A model generated the notes under the pieces. The model searched no databases. It saw only the letters and a list, made by a program, of their open reading frames with translations, and was not told where the DNA came from. A stretch of DNA of 64,000 nt, taken from NCBI GenBank assembly GCA_900074885.1, contig FJUW01000062.1, forward strand, positions 276,601 through 340,600, given 5' to 3'. The stretch comes from Rhynchosporium graminicola. Taxonomy: Eukaryota; Ascomycota; Leotiomycetes; Helotiales; Ploettnerulaceae. The translations under genes and the position numbers were made by a program. Numbering within the stretch: the first letter of the stretch is position 1; each line of letters begins with the position of its first letter. Of the stretch, positions 37,781 through 50,066 are shown piece by piece.

Positions 37781-38296
37781 ACTGAAAATTATTCTTCCTG
37801 TAAATAAGATGTTTGTGCTCAGCTCGCCTGCACAAGTGTATATATTCAGACACAATCAAACTATTTTGCATTGTGTACATTGCTTCGTATGCTGTTCCAA
37901 GTTTGTACAGTTTCACGTGGACTGAAGCCCAGATGATCTTGTTGACTAACAAGCTTCAAGATAACTGGAGTCTGCAATATTATCAATCTGAAATACACCT
38001 TTGGGCAGAAGCTATTCACGCTTCGGTCTGGCTTCTTAGCTAGTGCGAAATCTTCCAAAAGCGTGCATTAAATCCCGTACTAATACACGCCAGTCGACTG
38101 CCGATACTAGATAGCTACCACGAGTCTTGATTCCAAATCCACAAATCCAGGATGCTATACCAAACTGTAGGTAATGCAAACTAGGACTGCTGTGACGTAT
38201 TTCAATAACAGGTTAATATTTGAACTCGCCGACCTCAATTCTGGCGAGGCAAACCAAGCCTTTCCGATTTACACACGATCATTTCCACAACAAAAA
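37781..38296. other. Intergenic, promoter of the SMP-30-like gene
   Basis: 516 bp without a gene. The downstream frame is open from 38174, but the first good start is ATG 38297 in AAAAAATGC context. Confidence 0.4.
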
Positions 38297-39656
38297 ATGC
38301 GTTCCCAGATTCTACAATCAATCACTGCGTGTACCGGCATTCACCATGCTAACGCAGCCGGCTTTTCCGGGACGAATGCGACGTCTATATCTATACCATC
38401 GGAATTCCAGTATCTCTTACCAGATGGCTATACCGGGAATCTCAGTCAAGGATTCATAAACACGAGACTTCCAGATAACACAAATTCCAGTCTGCAGAAT
38501 TTGTTCAAAAGCGCTGCTGCTGCTCCTTTCGTGTCAAACAGCCAGGATTTTGATGAAATCATCGGAACCTCGCCAGATATCACATTGCTTTCAGATCGTC
38601 CTGGTGCATCTTGGTACTTTGAGTGTGGAGCGTGGGTTCCTGAGAGAAACGATGGCTGGTTCACTTCGTCCGTCCTGGAAGGGGTTACAGATGTCGGTGT
38701 CGTCAACCTTGATACAGGGGCCGTCAGTCAGCCTGCCGTGGAAAGTACCCCATTGGCAAATCCGAATGGCGGGTATTACTTTAACGGCTCGGTTTATTTT
38801 GGGGCCATCGGAAATTTCAACAACTCCTACGGCTCCGGTGTTTTTGCTATTGACACCAAGACAAATCAGACCCGCACGGTTCTGAACACCTACTTGGGCC
38901 TCCCGTTCAACGGCGTCGACGACATAACGTGGGCGACGAAACGAAATGCCGATAATACAACGAGTAGCTACATGTTTTTCACCGACGTTTCCTTCCAATC
39001 ATTTGCTCCGATTTTCAAGAACAGGACGCCTCTTCTACCAAACGCCGTCTGGCGTTGGGATCCGCAACTTGACCAGGTTCTCCCTGTGATCTCGAAGAAC
39101 GACATTGGACTTCCCAATGGTATCCGCGTGAATGCAGAAAACGATAAGCTCTATGTTACCGACTCGGGCAGCACTGTCATATATGGCGCTGGTGCTGAAA
39201 CAAATTCCACGTCACCCGCAATCTATGAATTCGATCTCGATGACAGGATGCGACCCGTGAACAAAAGACTATTTGGAATCGCACGCGAAGGACTCGCGGA
39301 TGGTCTTAAGATCGATGTAAGTGTTCAGGCACTGTGCATTCCTATCCGATCGAGTATTACGGGTGAACATCGCTCCCGAAAAACTGCTGAGGCAGTCAAG
39401 CAGGAGTAAATGCTGACTTATGGATCCGCAGGACCTTGGCCGGGTTTGGACAGGAGAATACGAAGGGGTTACTGTCAGGAGTCGCGAGGGGAAAGTGCTA
39501 GGGATATTCAACTCACAATACTTTCAGAAGGGTAGCGCAGGTCACCTAGCAAACTTCGCCCTCGCTGGTGATAAGTTGGTCCTCCTGTCCCTCGATAGAC
39601 TGTGGATGGTTCGGTTGAATCAAACCGTTACATCGAAGAGCATATCAGAGATTTGA
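38297..39656 (+). CDS. Secreted SMP-30/gluconolactonase-like beta-propeller protein
   Basis: Two exons (38297-39316, 39432-39656) give 414 aa. A short hydrophobic start (MRSQILQSITACTG...ANAAG) may be a signal peptide; an earlier in-frame start at 38174 would instead add 41 residues. The body shows SMP-30/lactonase landmarks: GVDDITW, NGIRVNAENDKLYVTD, LADGLKID and GRVWTGEYEGV, plus several N-glycosylation sequons (NNS, NTT, NST). Family members are calcium-dependent lactonases or related propeller hydrolases; fungal secreted forms of this length are mostly uncharacterised. It lies between a xylanase and an Rds1-like gene, so an extracellular role on plant-derived sugar lactones is possible but unproven. 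Confidence 0.8.
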
Positions 39657-39786
39657 AGTCAAAAATTCGGTCACAGATGTTGTCCCAAAAATGGTAGGTG
39701 ATGAGAGTTTCATTTGCTTGTCAAGTATTATGTATTCGAGGATTAGTGTAGGGATAAATATGTAAATGCACAGCTAGCATCATAGA

Positions 39787-40904
39787 TCAACCGATTTCAA
39801 TTAATGCAGGTCCAAAGACGGTGGAAGTCGCTACTCCCTCGACACTCGTCAGATTTCCCCCTTCCTTCGTCAATACCGCAATTGTCAAGCCATTTCCAAA
39901 ACCCCCCTGCTTGTACGGGAACATTGATTCAAACGTCAAGCCTTCCGAAGTCAAGGCTAGATTCTGTATCTTTTGTACTACAGGTAGATTTTGCTGGTTC
40001 ATATACACCATGGTCAGGTTCTTATACTGCATGCCCGGCTGGTCCTTCATGTTTTTGCCTTGCGCTCCTGCCCTGTTGCTGAAATCTAGACGAAACTTCA
40101 ACATCTGCTCTTTCGCCGTTATGTTTTGAGTCACAAGTCCAAGAGGTGGGTAGATTGGCAGATCGATCGTCGCAAGGTTGGGCCCATCGCAAGATCCTGA
40201 AACGACGAAGTTCTGGTTCAGTGCTGAGAAGGCGAATTCCCTCGCCGAGCCCGAGAGAAAGGGTAGTGCGGAGGGGATCTTCTTGTTGGTGGTGCGGAAG
40301 AACCCATTCTGCTCGCCTTCTTGTCCTACGACAGACGTGATAGTTCGTATCAGAGCCGAGTCGCCATCGGTCCCCAGCAGGAAAGACACATCTTGAAGTG
40401 TACCCATCACGAGATCGGTAAAGGTTGAGGCCAGCTCAATTGCACCTTCGTAAGTGGTGGTAGGAAATTGATATTGGCAAGGTTGGATTGGAGACGTCTT
40501 GAAATTCGATAGAGCACCATTTGCATTTAGAACGTGCAGTTCTTCCTGAGCCAGAATAGCAGTCAGAGAAGCAACAGCCGTGTCGCGAGAAGATGACGAA
40601 GAGAAGGTATAACCAGATGTATTAGTGGATATGTTGCTAAGCAGCGAGCTGAAGAATGCGACCTCGAAAAGCTCATTAAACGCTATTAGCCGTAGCGACG
40701 TGAGTGTATTCGGATTGATGTTCGGAGGAGGTGGGCCACAGGTTGACTTCCGTGGGCTTGCTTTTGGATATCGGCAAGTTGCTGCTGACTCGGCGCTGTA
40801 AAGTTGACACCGAGTGGATTACCGGTGAATTTGAATGGAGCTGCAGAAGCAATAACCACATATGAAAGAGATAGGAGCGATGCAGGTAGTACATGAGAGA
40901 GCAT
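39787..40904 (-). CDS. Rds1/LsdA-like secreted ferritin-fold protein, one frameshift
   Basis: Signal peptide MLSHVLPASLLSLSYVVIASA, then a ferritin-like (Ferritin_2) domain with RLIAFNELFEVAFF, QEELHVLNANGAL, PIQPCQYQFPTT, GQEGEQNGFFR and FSALNQNFVV, as in fungal late-sexual-development and stress-responsive Rds1-type proteins. The function of the family is not settled. Intronless. The frame must change once at about 40742-40760: DIQKQAHG is in one frame and GPPPPNINPNTLTSL in the next, consistent with one missing base. Restored length would be about 372 aa. It converges with the SMP-30-like gene, 130 bp apart. The frameshift is either recent inactivation or a base-call error. Confidence 0.8.
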
Positions 40905-41365
40905 GATGCGCGACCTCGATGTCAGGATAGACTACAACTCCAGAACGGGAATTTGGCTTCAGGTGGGAGACATGGAATTACGCCCGAGAGAGAATTTTTT
41001 TGAGTCTGAGGAAAGGTCGGCTCATCAAAGGAAGACTACCTACAGATTTTCATGTAGGGAACTTCTCTCACCATTGAGCACTCGAAGACTAGCACGGGGC
41101 TGTGCTGAACTGTTTAAGTGCCGAAGTGATGAGAATGTTACAAGACCGTCCGATCGAATGCATCACGGGATGCTCGGAATCAAACAAATGCATGCATGCA
41201 TGCGTCTGTTCAAACCATGCCAATTCAACTCGATCAATAGTGCTGTGAGTGAGTGATGACAATAACGATGGATCTTGAGAAGCAGCCTTGGTATATCGTT
41301 GATGTCTCGCAACGGTACTTACCTCTCTTTATTGTATTTGAATGAAGTGAATCGAGATAGTGAGA

Positions 41366-41393
41366 CAGGAGATAGGAGATAGGAGATAGGAAA
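41366..41393. repeat. Heptamer microsatellite (AGGAGAT)n
   Basis: Three to four tandem copies of AGGAGAT/GATAGGA in the leader side of the Rds1-like gene. A simple slippage repeat. Confidence 0.7.
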
Positions 41394-41785
41394 TGGAGAT
41401 TTGACGAGAGGCAGATCGAGAGGTACATGGGTAGGTACCATGAGCCGTATTACTTACCCAAGTTCACGGAACGGGAACGGGATGGCAGATCAGATCTGTT
41501 CCGACGATCGCCTCCGGGGTGGGGTTAGTGTCCACTCAACTGCACTGTTCAAGATCCAGCTTCAATTACGAGGAAGGTGCAGCACACACATGTGACATAT
41601 ACAGACAATGCCATTGCCGAGTATGGGTATCGATATCGTTTTCATCCTATCGCACGCGGTATACATAGATGTATGGAGAACTAATGTCGAGACATATTAC
41701 GGTCTCGAAATCAATCTTCGGTCAACTATGAACTGGACATTAAATGGACAAAACAAAGCTGTTTACTTGACGTCCTTGATGAGAA

Positions 41786-41890
41786 TGCTTTTGAAGAGGT
41801 AGGAAGCTTGGGGTTTCAAAAGGGTGCGTTCTGCCTCCCTATCAGGTAAGGCTGGCAAAGGATTGTTTCAATGTGATGCCCAAATTCGCT
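41786..41890 (+). repeat. Diverged direct repeat, copy 1
   Basis: About 100 bp shared with 42325-42426, including GGGGTTTCA, GCGTTCTGCC and CTATCAGGTAAGGCT blocks. Probably fragments of an old dispersed repeat. Confidence 0.65.
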
Positions 41891-42324
41891 CAAATACCGT
41901 ACCTCGAGCGTACGTATGAACCTAGAATCTTTAACTGTTGCTAGCAATTGGGCGCCGATTTCCGCAATTCAGATGCTTCAGATCAACATGGTGCTAGCTT
42001 AAGGTTGCCTGCCAAGGCGAACCTTAAAATAACATCATTTGTTCAGAAGGGCAAGATTATATCCCTGAGAAAGATTAACTCAGTGTAATGAACTCCTTCT
42101 CCTTGAGTCTCCTTGAGATCTACTTGCAATTTTTTTCCTACTTTCAACAAATCGTTACGGTGACGGCTTTCCCCTACTCTGCAAGAGATCCCTATGTCAA
42201 AACCGCTACCGCCGATCGAGGGTTCTGAGTTGATACGGTATGAGATAGAGTTAACAGTGAAAATGTTGAGTCATATACTTTGCGTCATTAACGAGTAAGC
42301 TTTTGGAAGGCGTTTTACGAGTAG

Positions 42325-42426
42325 AAGCTTTTTGAAAAGGTAGTTTGGGGTTTCAGAAAAGGCGCGTTCTGCCGCCTATCAGGTAAGGCTAGCTACGGGT
42401 TGTTTCAAATGAACGTCTAAATTCTT
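42325..42426 (+). repeat. Diverged direct repeat, copy 2
   Basis: Partner of 41786-41890, about 540 bp downstream in the same orientation. It has similar block order with scattered substitutions and small indels. Confidence 0.65.
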
Positions 42427-44442
42427 CGATTCGATAGACAGGAGACCTAAATCATGTGTGTTTTAGTCAAATGGCTTGAATTTGAATTGTGTCTTGAAAG
42501 TGGGCCGGATTATCGTCGAGGGCGGTTTTCAGATCACGATCTTCTTTTTCGGCATCCCCAAGTATTACGAGAGGCCGAATTGGGCATTTACATATGAGCG
42601 TGGCTCATCGATGCAGCAGATACTATCGATAAGGGGTGAGTCATCAGGTGATGCTCCATTGATCGTCGACCTCTAGCAAAAGAACTTACTTTCATGATCA
42701 ATCATTTTTAAGATGCAGACCCAGAGCTAGTTCAGATCTCAGGTCAGGTACATTCCAAAGAGGGAATTTTGTTGACAGCAACATATATTACTTGCTCAAG
42801 AGCAACGTACAACGGTGACAACGAACGCCTGTTCAGCCAGCCCTGTAGGCACGACATTGTCAATGCCATTAAAAATTATCAAGTCAAGTCTTTAGACATT
42901 CCGTATCGCCTAGTGTGAAAACACACTTCCAGTCGGTTTCTGAACTGGAACTTGGCCGCTAGAATAAAGCGAAACAATGTAATGACCAGTCCATATATTC
43001 CGCAGAAACCTAATTCTATAGAACCCTGCAGCCAGAGGGTGAAAGCACTAAAAGTCATAAATCATCGAAAAATGGAGCTTTGGATATAGTTTTACCAGTT
43101 TCGAGTAAATCCGTTCAAAATCCATCAAGCGACGTTGCTCCTCTCGTTCGAGCTGATGCCCCAAAAGCGAATCGTATTGAAAATCATGTACATTCGGTGA
43201 TAATCTCGGTATAATAAGAGGAGTTTCATCCCGATCTCAGTTCGTGACTCTTCTGAAGTCTAGGCTATGTGGACTTTACCACAAAAGCAATACTATCTGA
43301 TCGTTTCTTCGAGACCGTAAAGATCTTCTGAAGGAGATTACCGAATTAATCCCACCCCGACTCAGAGATCTCGAACAGAAAAGCAAGCCTGGTCCATAGA
43401 AGCCGACTCGGTTGCGCTGAAGGAGAATAATAGAAATACTTTTATTTCTCGCATGTATTTGTGGTCGATTTTCGTGGGAAGAAGCACTACGTCTCCATCG
43501 TTCAATAGTTCCAGGAGGAGTATCAATACGGCAGGAACCGAGTAAAAGATCGAAAACTTAGTAATTGATGAGTTGGCAGGAATACTATTGCACAACTGAT
43601 AAACTAGACAGTGTTGCCCTGAACCAGTTCCTGTGGAATTATGTCACATCCGAAGTTGACAACTCAAATTTAGCTTTAATAAAGTTGACGACATTGTCAA
43701 ATCTTGTCACTTCTCTCCTGTGGATTGCCTCGCTTAGATTTGTTCCAACAGGGGCTTGCTTGTGTACCCACCATTTTCCCGTTTTGCCGTCGGAAATATA
43801 TCGTACATCCGGTACGGAACATCATAGCGACGGACCGCATTGTAACAATCCCATTCGGGACTTCGTGTACTGTTGGCCCATTGGATATTTGCTCACAAGC
43901 AATGAGAAATCCAGGCCCGGCTCCTGATAGCTCAGTATCCGGTATCTCTGCAATTTTGCGCCTACAATACCACATTCGAATCTTGGAACAAAGCTGATCG
44001 ATCCAAGTGTAGGTCGACGTTCTGACTCGCGACCCCGGCGCGCGCTGCCGCGAAGCGAAACGACCACGTGGTACCAAATAGATTGCGCATATAAAGCTAT
44101 CTCTCGTTAGTGAGCGGCCTGCTGGATTCGAACATGTCGGAGCGAGTACCCCGTGTCCAGGCTTCTTGGTGTTCATCTCAAGTGACTCTGTGAGCATTGA
44201 GTATCAATTTCGATTGGTGGATTCGATACTGGAGGTGTGAAATAGATTTGGCCTTGTCTTGGTACTGGGAACATGTCGTGGAAGATCCCGAGTAGGAGGG
44301 TTGCAGTGCCATGATAGATTGATTACCTCTTATACTCCGTAAGTGTACTTCTGTATCTTTATTCTTCTCATATCATCTCGTTCTTTATCCATTCTGCCAC
44401 CGGTTTTACCCCTGCCAGCTTTACTTTCTTTCAACTACAACC

Positions 44443-45794
44443 ATGAAGCTTCAGAGTACATTGACTACGGCAGTAGTCATCTCAGCCGCATCTGCTCATA
44501 CAATCTTCGTACAATTGGCGGCTGGTGGCGTCACGAATCGCAAGTCTTTCCGACTCATCAAATGTAAATGATTGTTTGCTGACCAAAGCAGCTGCTAGCT
44601 ATGGCGTTCGAACCCCTACTTATGATGGAGTATAACATCCCAGACTTTTCTGACGTACATTCCTAACGAAATAAATAGCCGATAAACGATGTTCTTAGTA
44701 ACGATGTTGTCTGTAACGGTGGTCCGAACCCAACGAAGTCTTCGGATAAGGTGATCGACGTCAAGGCAGGCGAGACAGTCAAGGCCACATGGAGACACGG
44801 CTCGGCAGACGTTATTGATCCTAGCCATAAGGTAAGCTAGAATTCACCTTCAGCTGTTCGAGGACTAACGTGCCTAGGGTCCAGTCATGGCATACATGAA
44901 GAAGGTCACAGACGCGACGACCGACTCTGGGGTTGGCGCTGGCTGGTTCAAGATTTCGGAGGCAGGCTTAAATACTGCCAGTAAGTTCTTAATCCACTAG
45001 CCCAACGGACATTCTTCTGACAAGTCATCACAGCTGGCAAATGGGCCGTGGATGATCTAGTACGTCTGTGACACTTGCTTCCAAGATAACATTACTCATA
45101 AATTCAGATTGCCAGTAACGGCATTCAGAGCATCACTATCCCGACTTGCATTGAGAATGGACAGTATCTTCTCAGAGCTGAAATCATTGCATTGCACAAT
45201 GGTATGGATATCCTGCACCATCACGAGGAGGGTGCTGACAAGAAGTAGCTGGATCCACTGCCGGTGCACAATTCTATGCAAGCACTCCAAAATTCTGGCA
45301 GAGGCTATTTCTGACATACTACAGATGGAATGCGCGCAGATCAACGTCTCGGGTGGAACTGCATCATCTAAGCCAGCGACAGTCTCATTGCCTGGTGCAT
45401 ACTCTGTGAGTTTTGATACTCCACGACTCTAGCGTCGAATACAGATTTTTCTAACATTGCACAGCCGACCGATCCCGGCATCCTCATCAATATCTATCAG
45501 ACCCTCACAGGATACAAGATTCCCGGACCAGCGCCATTCACTTGCGGCGCAGGGGGAGGAGGAGGAGGAGGAGGAGGAGGTTCCCCAACTACTCAACCAC
45601 CGACAACCCCAACAACCATGGTAACTAGCAAGGTTGCCACGAGCACAAAAGCATCCTCGACAACACCCGCATCACCCGGAGGAACTGTTCCATTATACGG
45701 ACAGTGTGGAGGACTTGGCTGGACGGGAGCAACAGTTTGCGCCAGCGGAACATGCAAGTCCAATGGAGCTTATTACAGCCAATGTGCTCCTTAA
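44443..45794 (+). CDS. AA9 lytic polysaccharide monooxygenase with C-terminal CBM1
   Basis: Nine exons: 44443-44539, 44592-44629, 44679-44831, 44878-44980, 45034-45059, 45108-45201, 45249-45277, 45325-45405, 45465-45794; all phases agree, 316 aa. Signal peptide 1-18 leaves His19 ([10 protein letters not shown]) as mature N-terminus, the first arm of the copper histidine brace; a second His lies in ALHNAGS, and the QFY-MECAQIN motif holds the axial Tyr. A Gly9/Thr-Ser-Pro linker leads to a CBM1 ([11 protein letters not shown], Cys-rich to the end). AA9 enzymes oxidatively cleave cellulose or hemicellulose. Introns 1 and 7 begin with GC (GCAAGT, GCAAGC), not GT. It lies 6.7 kb from the xylanase. 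Confidence 0.93.
45549..45582 (+). repeat. (GGA)n microsatellite coding for the poly-Gly linker
   Basis: About ten GGA units inside the AA9 gene encode nine or so glycines between catalytic domain and the Thr/Ser-rich linker. Length is likely to vary among isolates. Confidence 0.8.
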
Positions 45795-46537
45795 AATGCG
45801 AAGGGCCTGAAACTAGGTGGTAGTATCACTGCTTTCCAGCCGCGCGTATGTTTGCAAGGAACCCCGGGAGGGTTGACGCTCTCGTTTCTATTCTTTTGTT
45901 GATATTCTGTTTCCAGTTTTTTTCAGCTTCTCAAACATTCGTTCAAATGCTGCATCTCTGATGGAGGGACTTGCAAACCAGGGAAGCTGGGCTGAGGTAG
46001 AGACGTTTGACCGTTCAGTTTCTACTGTCCCTACAAGTTACGAATACACAGCTCGCTATTCGTATCCTTCTCATATAAACCAACTTCGCAAGTGATACTG
46101 TAGAATACATCGAAGGGATGGATTGGGGTATGCAGTGAGTAGCTTGTCAATAGTGTCTAGCCTTGCATGAGGGACACACATACGCAGATTAACCACATCA
46201 CCTTCCACATCCGGCTACAAGAAATTCATCGAGCCGGCTCCAGTAATCGCAATGGCACGAATAGAAAGACCTTTATGAAAATCACACGTTCCAAAAGTTT
46301 TCCAAGAATCATTCCCCATCCAGCACATGTGCAATTGCCAAGGCCTGATTCGCCTGGCGTTTCGGAACGAATCTAAGCTTACAGTGGTTCAGCCCGGCAC
46401 TCGAAGCGCTAAGCTTCGGCTTCATAGACCTTTCGTCATTCATTAGTTCCCCCACAAATTAGTACAAGGAGTCCTCTCAGTCAGTCAACATTCAGATTAT
46501 CAAGCAATAGTCGGGTGCGTGCTTCTACTTATTCGCA
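45795..46537. other. Intergenic between AA9 and phosphatase genes
   Basis: 743 bp with no recognised gene or repeat. A short frame at 46167-46376 has no supporting features. Confidence 0.4.
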
Positions 46538-47352
46538 ATGCAACTCTTTCGTCTCATTATCCCTTTCTTGGTTGCGACGTTGGGTTCGGCAAAGACTGTT
46601 TACCTTATTCGCCACGGGGAGAAGCCTGCAGATGGAGGCAATGGACTCACAATCCAAGGAATGCAAAGAGCTCAGTGCTTAAGGGGCGTGTTTGGGGCTT
46701 CGTCGCAATACAACATTGGTTATATCATCGCTCAGCAGCCGAAAGCAAGTCAGTCATCCCTTCTTATTCCTCTCCTCGGTCTTTCTTGTTCGGAATTCTG
46801 GCTTTTGGGCTCTACGGTGGTCATATCAAAGTAAGAAAGGTATAACGTAGCTAATTCTGCACAGGTGGGAAGAGAACCCGCCCATTAGTAGGTGATGGGG
46901 GAGCCCAGATCTCACTTCCTGGATGTTTCCAGATAAATCTGGAACAATTATATATTCTCCCCAAATTTCTTTTGATGTGGCCATTACTGATCTGTGTTGC
47001 CTTAGATGACTGTCCAGCCTATAGCCAACGACCTTGGTCTGACCGTTGACACGTCTTGCGATCGCGACGATGCCGACTGTGTTGCTAGTCTGGTGGATAA
47101 CTATTCCGGCACCGGAAATATTCTTCTCTGCTGGGAGCATGATAATCTGTCGCTTATTGCGGAGGCCATGGGAGACAAAAGCCCCCCAACCTATCCTGAT
47201 GATTCGTGAGTAAATTCGATTGCTAGCTTTGACTGGATATGAAGGACGTCCAAACGCTTACTCTTTACAGCTTCAACTTGATTTGGACTGATCCATCTCC
47301 ATACACGGATATTACTGCAATTACGTCCGAGAATTGCCCTGGGTTGGATTAG
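46538..47352 (+). CDS. Short secreted histidine-phosphatase-superfamily protein
   Basis: Four exons (46538-46748, 46865-46887, 47006-47205, 47271-47352) give 171 aa. Signal peptide MQLFRLIIPFLVATLGSA is followed immediately by the catalytic motif LIRHGEKP (phospho-accepting His). LGLTVDTSC, GNILLCWEHD (second active-site His) and FNLIWTDPSPY follow, as in a family of small fungal phosphoglycerate-mutase-like proteins. The natural substrate is unknown. Exon 2 is only 23 nt and its flanking introns are 116 and 118 nt, unusually long for this window; the join gives SGKRTRP-LMTVQPIA, which fits the family. Confidence 0.85.
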
Positions 47353-48279
47353 TCAATAGTTACAACATGGGAACAAAGTTGCGCATCCGCGGGAATGGTG
47401 GTGTTTCGTCCTTCAAATAAAGCATGAGCTTTGGTGTGACCGCACTGACCGTAAATATGTACAAAGCGCTCATGTCTCAGTCAATGAACGCAATTACTAT
47501 GAAAGTGAATCGATATTCTGGTTACCAAAGTAATATGGACCGAGCCTCGCCAAAAACAAAACAACTTGAACACCAGGAGCATCGTGTGATCAATCTCTAA
47601 AGACCAGCAGGACAGCCTACAGAATTTGAGCTTGTAGAGACTTGATTAGGAGATAGTTGGATATCCTAATCTGGCTTTTGAGTTCCGTCCACCCCGAAAA
47701 GGGACCTGTGCTATGTGAAAACATTCGCCGGTTCCTGTGAAAGAATCGGGGAACCTTTCAACTCAGGTTCAGCACCTGATGAACAGTTAAAGACAATGTG
47801 AGGTCGGTGCAGTGTTCTGAATACTGTCGCGAGCCTATGAGGTGGATGTACTTACAACTAATGGAGTCACGATTTGGAAATTCCCTGCCCTACAAATCCC
47901 ATATGATGAGACCGAAGTCGATACCACGTTCTCGAGAAAATGACTGTCATTCAAATCTGCGCACCTAGCTGGCAGACTGTACGCACAAAGCTTGCAACTC
48001 CGGTCCGAATGTAGCCTTTAACCAAGACGCACGGAAGTTATGGTCTTAGTATTTCGTCTTGGTCATCTAATCTTGCGGCAATCATAATGTCCTTTCGGCA
48101 GAGTAGGAAGACAAAGATCCACTCGCTTGGCGCCGACGGAGAAACAATACAGTTTCAGATCTCGATCCGATATCGGGTATGGCTCAAGTTTAGCTCTGCC
48201 ACACTTTGAACCAGGAGTCTCATTTGGCGAGATTACGTCGACCAGGCCATGTCAATATCCCGCTGAAGTATTTATCGAC
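47353..48279. other. Intergenic upstream of the amidohydrolase
   Basis: 927 bp, no gene seen. The amidohydrolase frame is open from 48127 (TTG), but the first ATG is 48280. Confidence 0.4.
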
Positions 48280-50066
48280 ATGGCGACAATTTTCCAAAAC
48301 GGCCGCTTTCTACAAGCACACTTCGCGGACAGTAGCGCTGACGCAGACCCCACTTTTGCAGAATGTATGGTTGTTCAGGATGGAATCATCACCTACATAG
48401 GAGCTTCGCGAGATGCAGAAGTCCTCAAGTTTCAACAAGAGGGGGCTGTTGTCCAAGATGTCGGCGATAAAATTGTACTTCCTGGCTTCATTGACGGGCA
48501 CAGTCGGTGATCCCAAACTCCTGTCTTCCCTTTCAAGTTTGACCGAAGATGATCAAGGCCAATGCCATCCTCCAAAGTCAAAATACCCACTCTTATTTTA
48601 TCTTCTCAATATTTGTACTTTCCTGACTGGGAAATATTGACTCACGTTTAACTATAGTGCATCTTTTGATGATGGGCCAATCACTGAAGAAAGTCGACTT
48701 GGAACAGTGTAACACGCTCAAAGACATTCGCACGACGATCAAGAGCTATGCAGCCTCTCATCCTGATGTACCTCGTATCCTTTGCAGGGGATGGATGCAT
48801 TTCATGACCGATGGCAAAGCGTTGTCTAGCATGCTAGACGATCTAGATCCACGACCCATCTTCATCGATTCGAAAGATCTGCATAGCTCTTGGTGCAGCA
48901 GTTCAGCCCTAAAAGAGATGGGCATCAATGAGAGGAAAGACCCAAAGGGAGGTTGCATTCATCGCGATATAGATGGCAGGGCTACGGGACTGCTAGATGA
49001 AGCCGCGGCCGTGACGATAGTCTGGCCGCATCTTGCAAGTATCGCGCCCATGGACCAGAAACTGGATGCAGTTCGTGAAGCATTCAAGGCTTACAATGCA
49101 GCTGGATACACGGGAATGGTGGAAATGGCGATGGATGAGAACGCTCTAGAAGTATTATTGGAACTGCTCAAGAGAGATGGAAACTTCCCACTCAGACTGG
49201 CCGCGCACTGGATCATCGCGCCATCAGAAACCGAGGAGGAGAACCTGCAACAGGTGAATCGAGCTGTGGAGCTTCGAAGACAGTTAAACGCCGAAACAAG
49301 CCCTCAGTTGAGGATCGCCGGAATTAAGGTTATATGTGATGGTGTAATTGACGCCTGTACTGCTGCTCTTTGTGAACCATACTCTTCCAATGGAGTATCC
49401 TGCGAGCCGCTTTGGACACGCGAGATGCTTGACCCAGTGGTGAGAACAGCAGATGCAGCTGGTTTACAATGTGCATTGCATGCGATAGGAGATGCCGCAA
49501 TCAAGCTGGCAGCCGATACGCTGGAAGCGAACGGGACGCCTGGTAGTCGCCATCGGATTGAGCACCTCGAATTAGCCTCATCAGAAGATGCAAAGAGACT
49601 AGGTCGTTTAGGCATCACAGCTTCGATTCAGCCCGTTCATGCAGACCCTGCTATCTTCCGTGCGTGGCCAAAACTTCTGGGAGAACATCGTTGTGGTCGT
49701 GCTTTTGCCTACAAGGAATTCGAGGACGGAGGAGCGACGCTGGCCATGGGGTCAGATGCACCCACCGCACCGCATGCACCTTTCGCAAATATATATACAG
49801 CGACCACGAGACGATCTGCACGCGAACCGGCGTCATTAGAGGTAGTCAATATGCACTTTGCTTTGAGTCTTGCGAGTGCCATTTCTGCTGCTACTATGGG
49901 ATCTGCATACAGCTGCTTTGCTGATACTTGGGCGGGTACTTTGGAAAAGGGCAAGAAGGCCGACTTTGTTGTTGTGGACATGAACTGGGATCCCGAGGGA
50001 TTACTGGCTGCATCTGTTAAAGAAACGTGGTTTGAAGGGAGGAAGATATTCGACAGCGAGGCTTGA
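48280..50066 (+). CDS. YtcJ-like metal-dependent amidohydrolase
   Basis: Two exons (48280-48502, 48658-50066) give 543 aa without signal peptide. The Amidohydro_3 layout is clear: N-terminal beta-sandwich (IFQNGRF...GIITYIG), the metal HxH formed across the splice site (GFIDGH-MHLL), HAIGD, HRIEHLEL, and GSDAPTAPHAPFANIY, ending GTLEKGKKADFVVVD. Members hydrolyse amides or formamides in a TIM barrel; the substrate here is unknown. The donor is the weak GTCGGT and the intron is 155 nt, but the rebuilt HMH metal motif makes the join convincing. It converges with RAD2. Confidence 0.9.

Larger units (their letters stand above)
40905..44442. other. 3.5-kb gene-poor interval
   Basis: No gene I can name. 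It contains CATG repeats near 41189-41203, a GATAGGA heptamer array (41366-41393), and a diverged direct repeat pair (41786-41890, 42325-42426). A 166-aa ATG frame on the minus strand (43697-44197) and a preceding frame from about 44274 (MFPVPRQGQIYFTPP) look faintly coding but match no family I recognise. A 66-aa frame at 42476-42676 is also unassigned. Confidence 0.5.

Noticed and set aside
44090..44170. tRNA-like block (GGATTCGAACA) on the minus strand
   Set aside because: A B-box resemblance only; no acceptor stem, D arm or matching anticodon stem can be formed.
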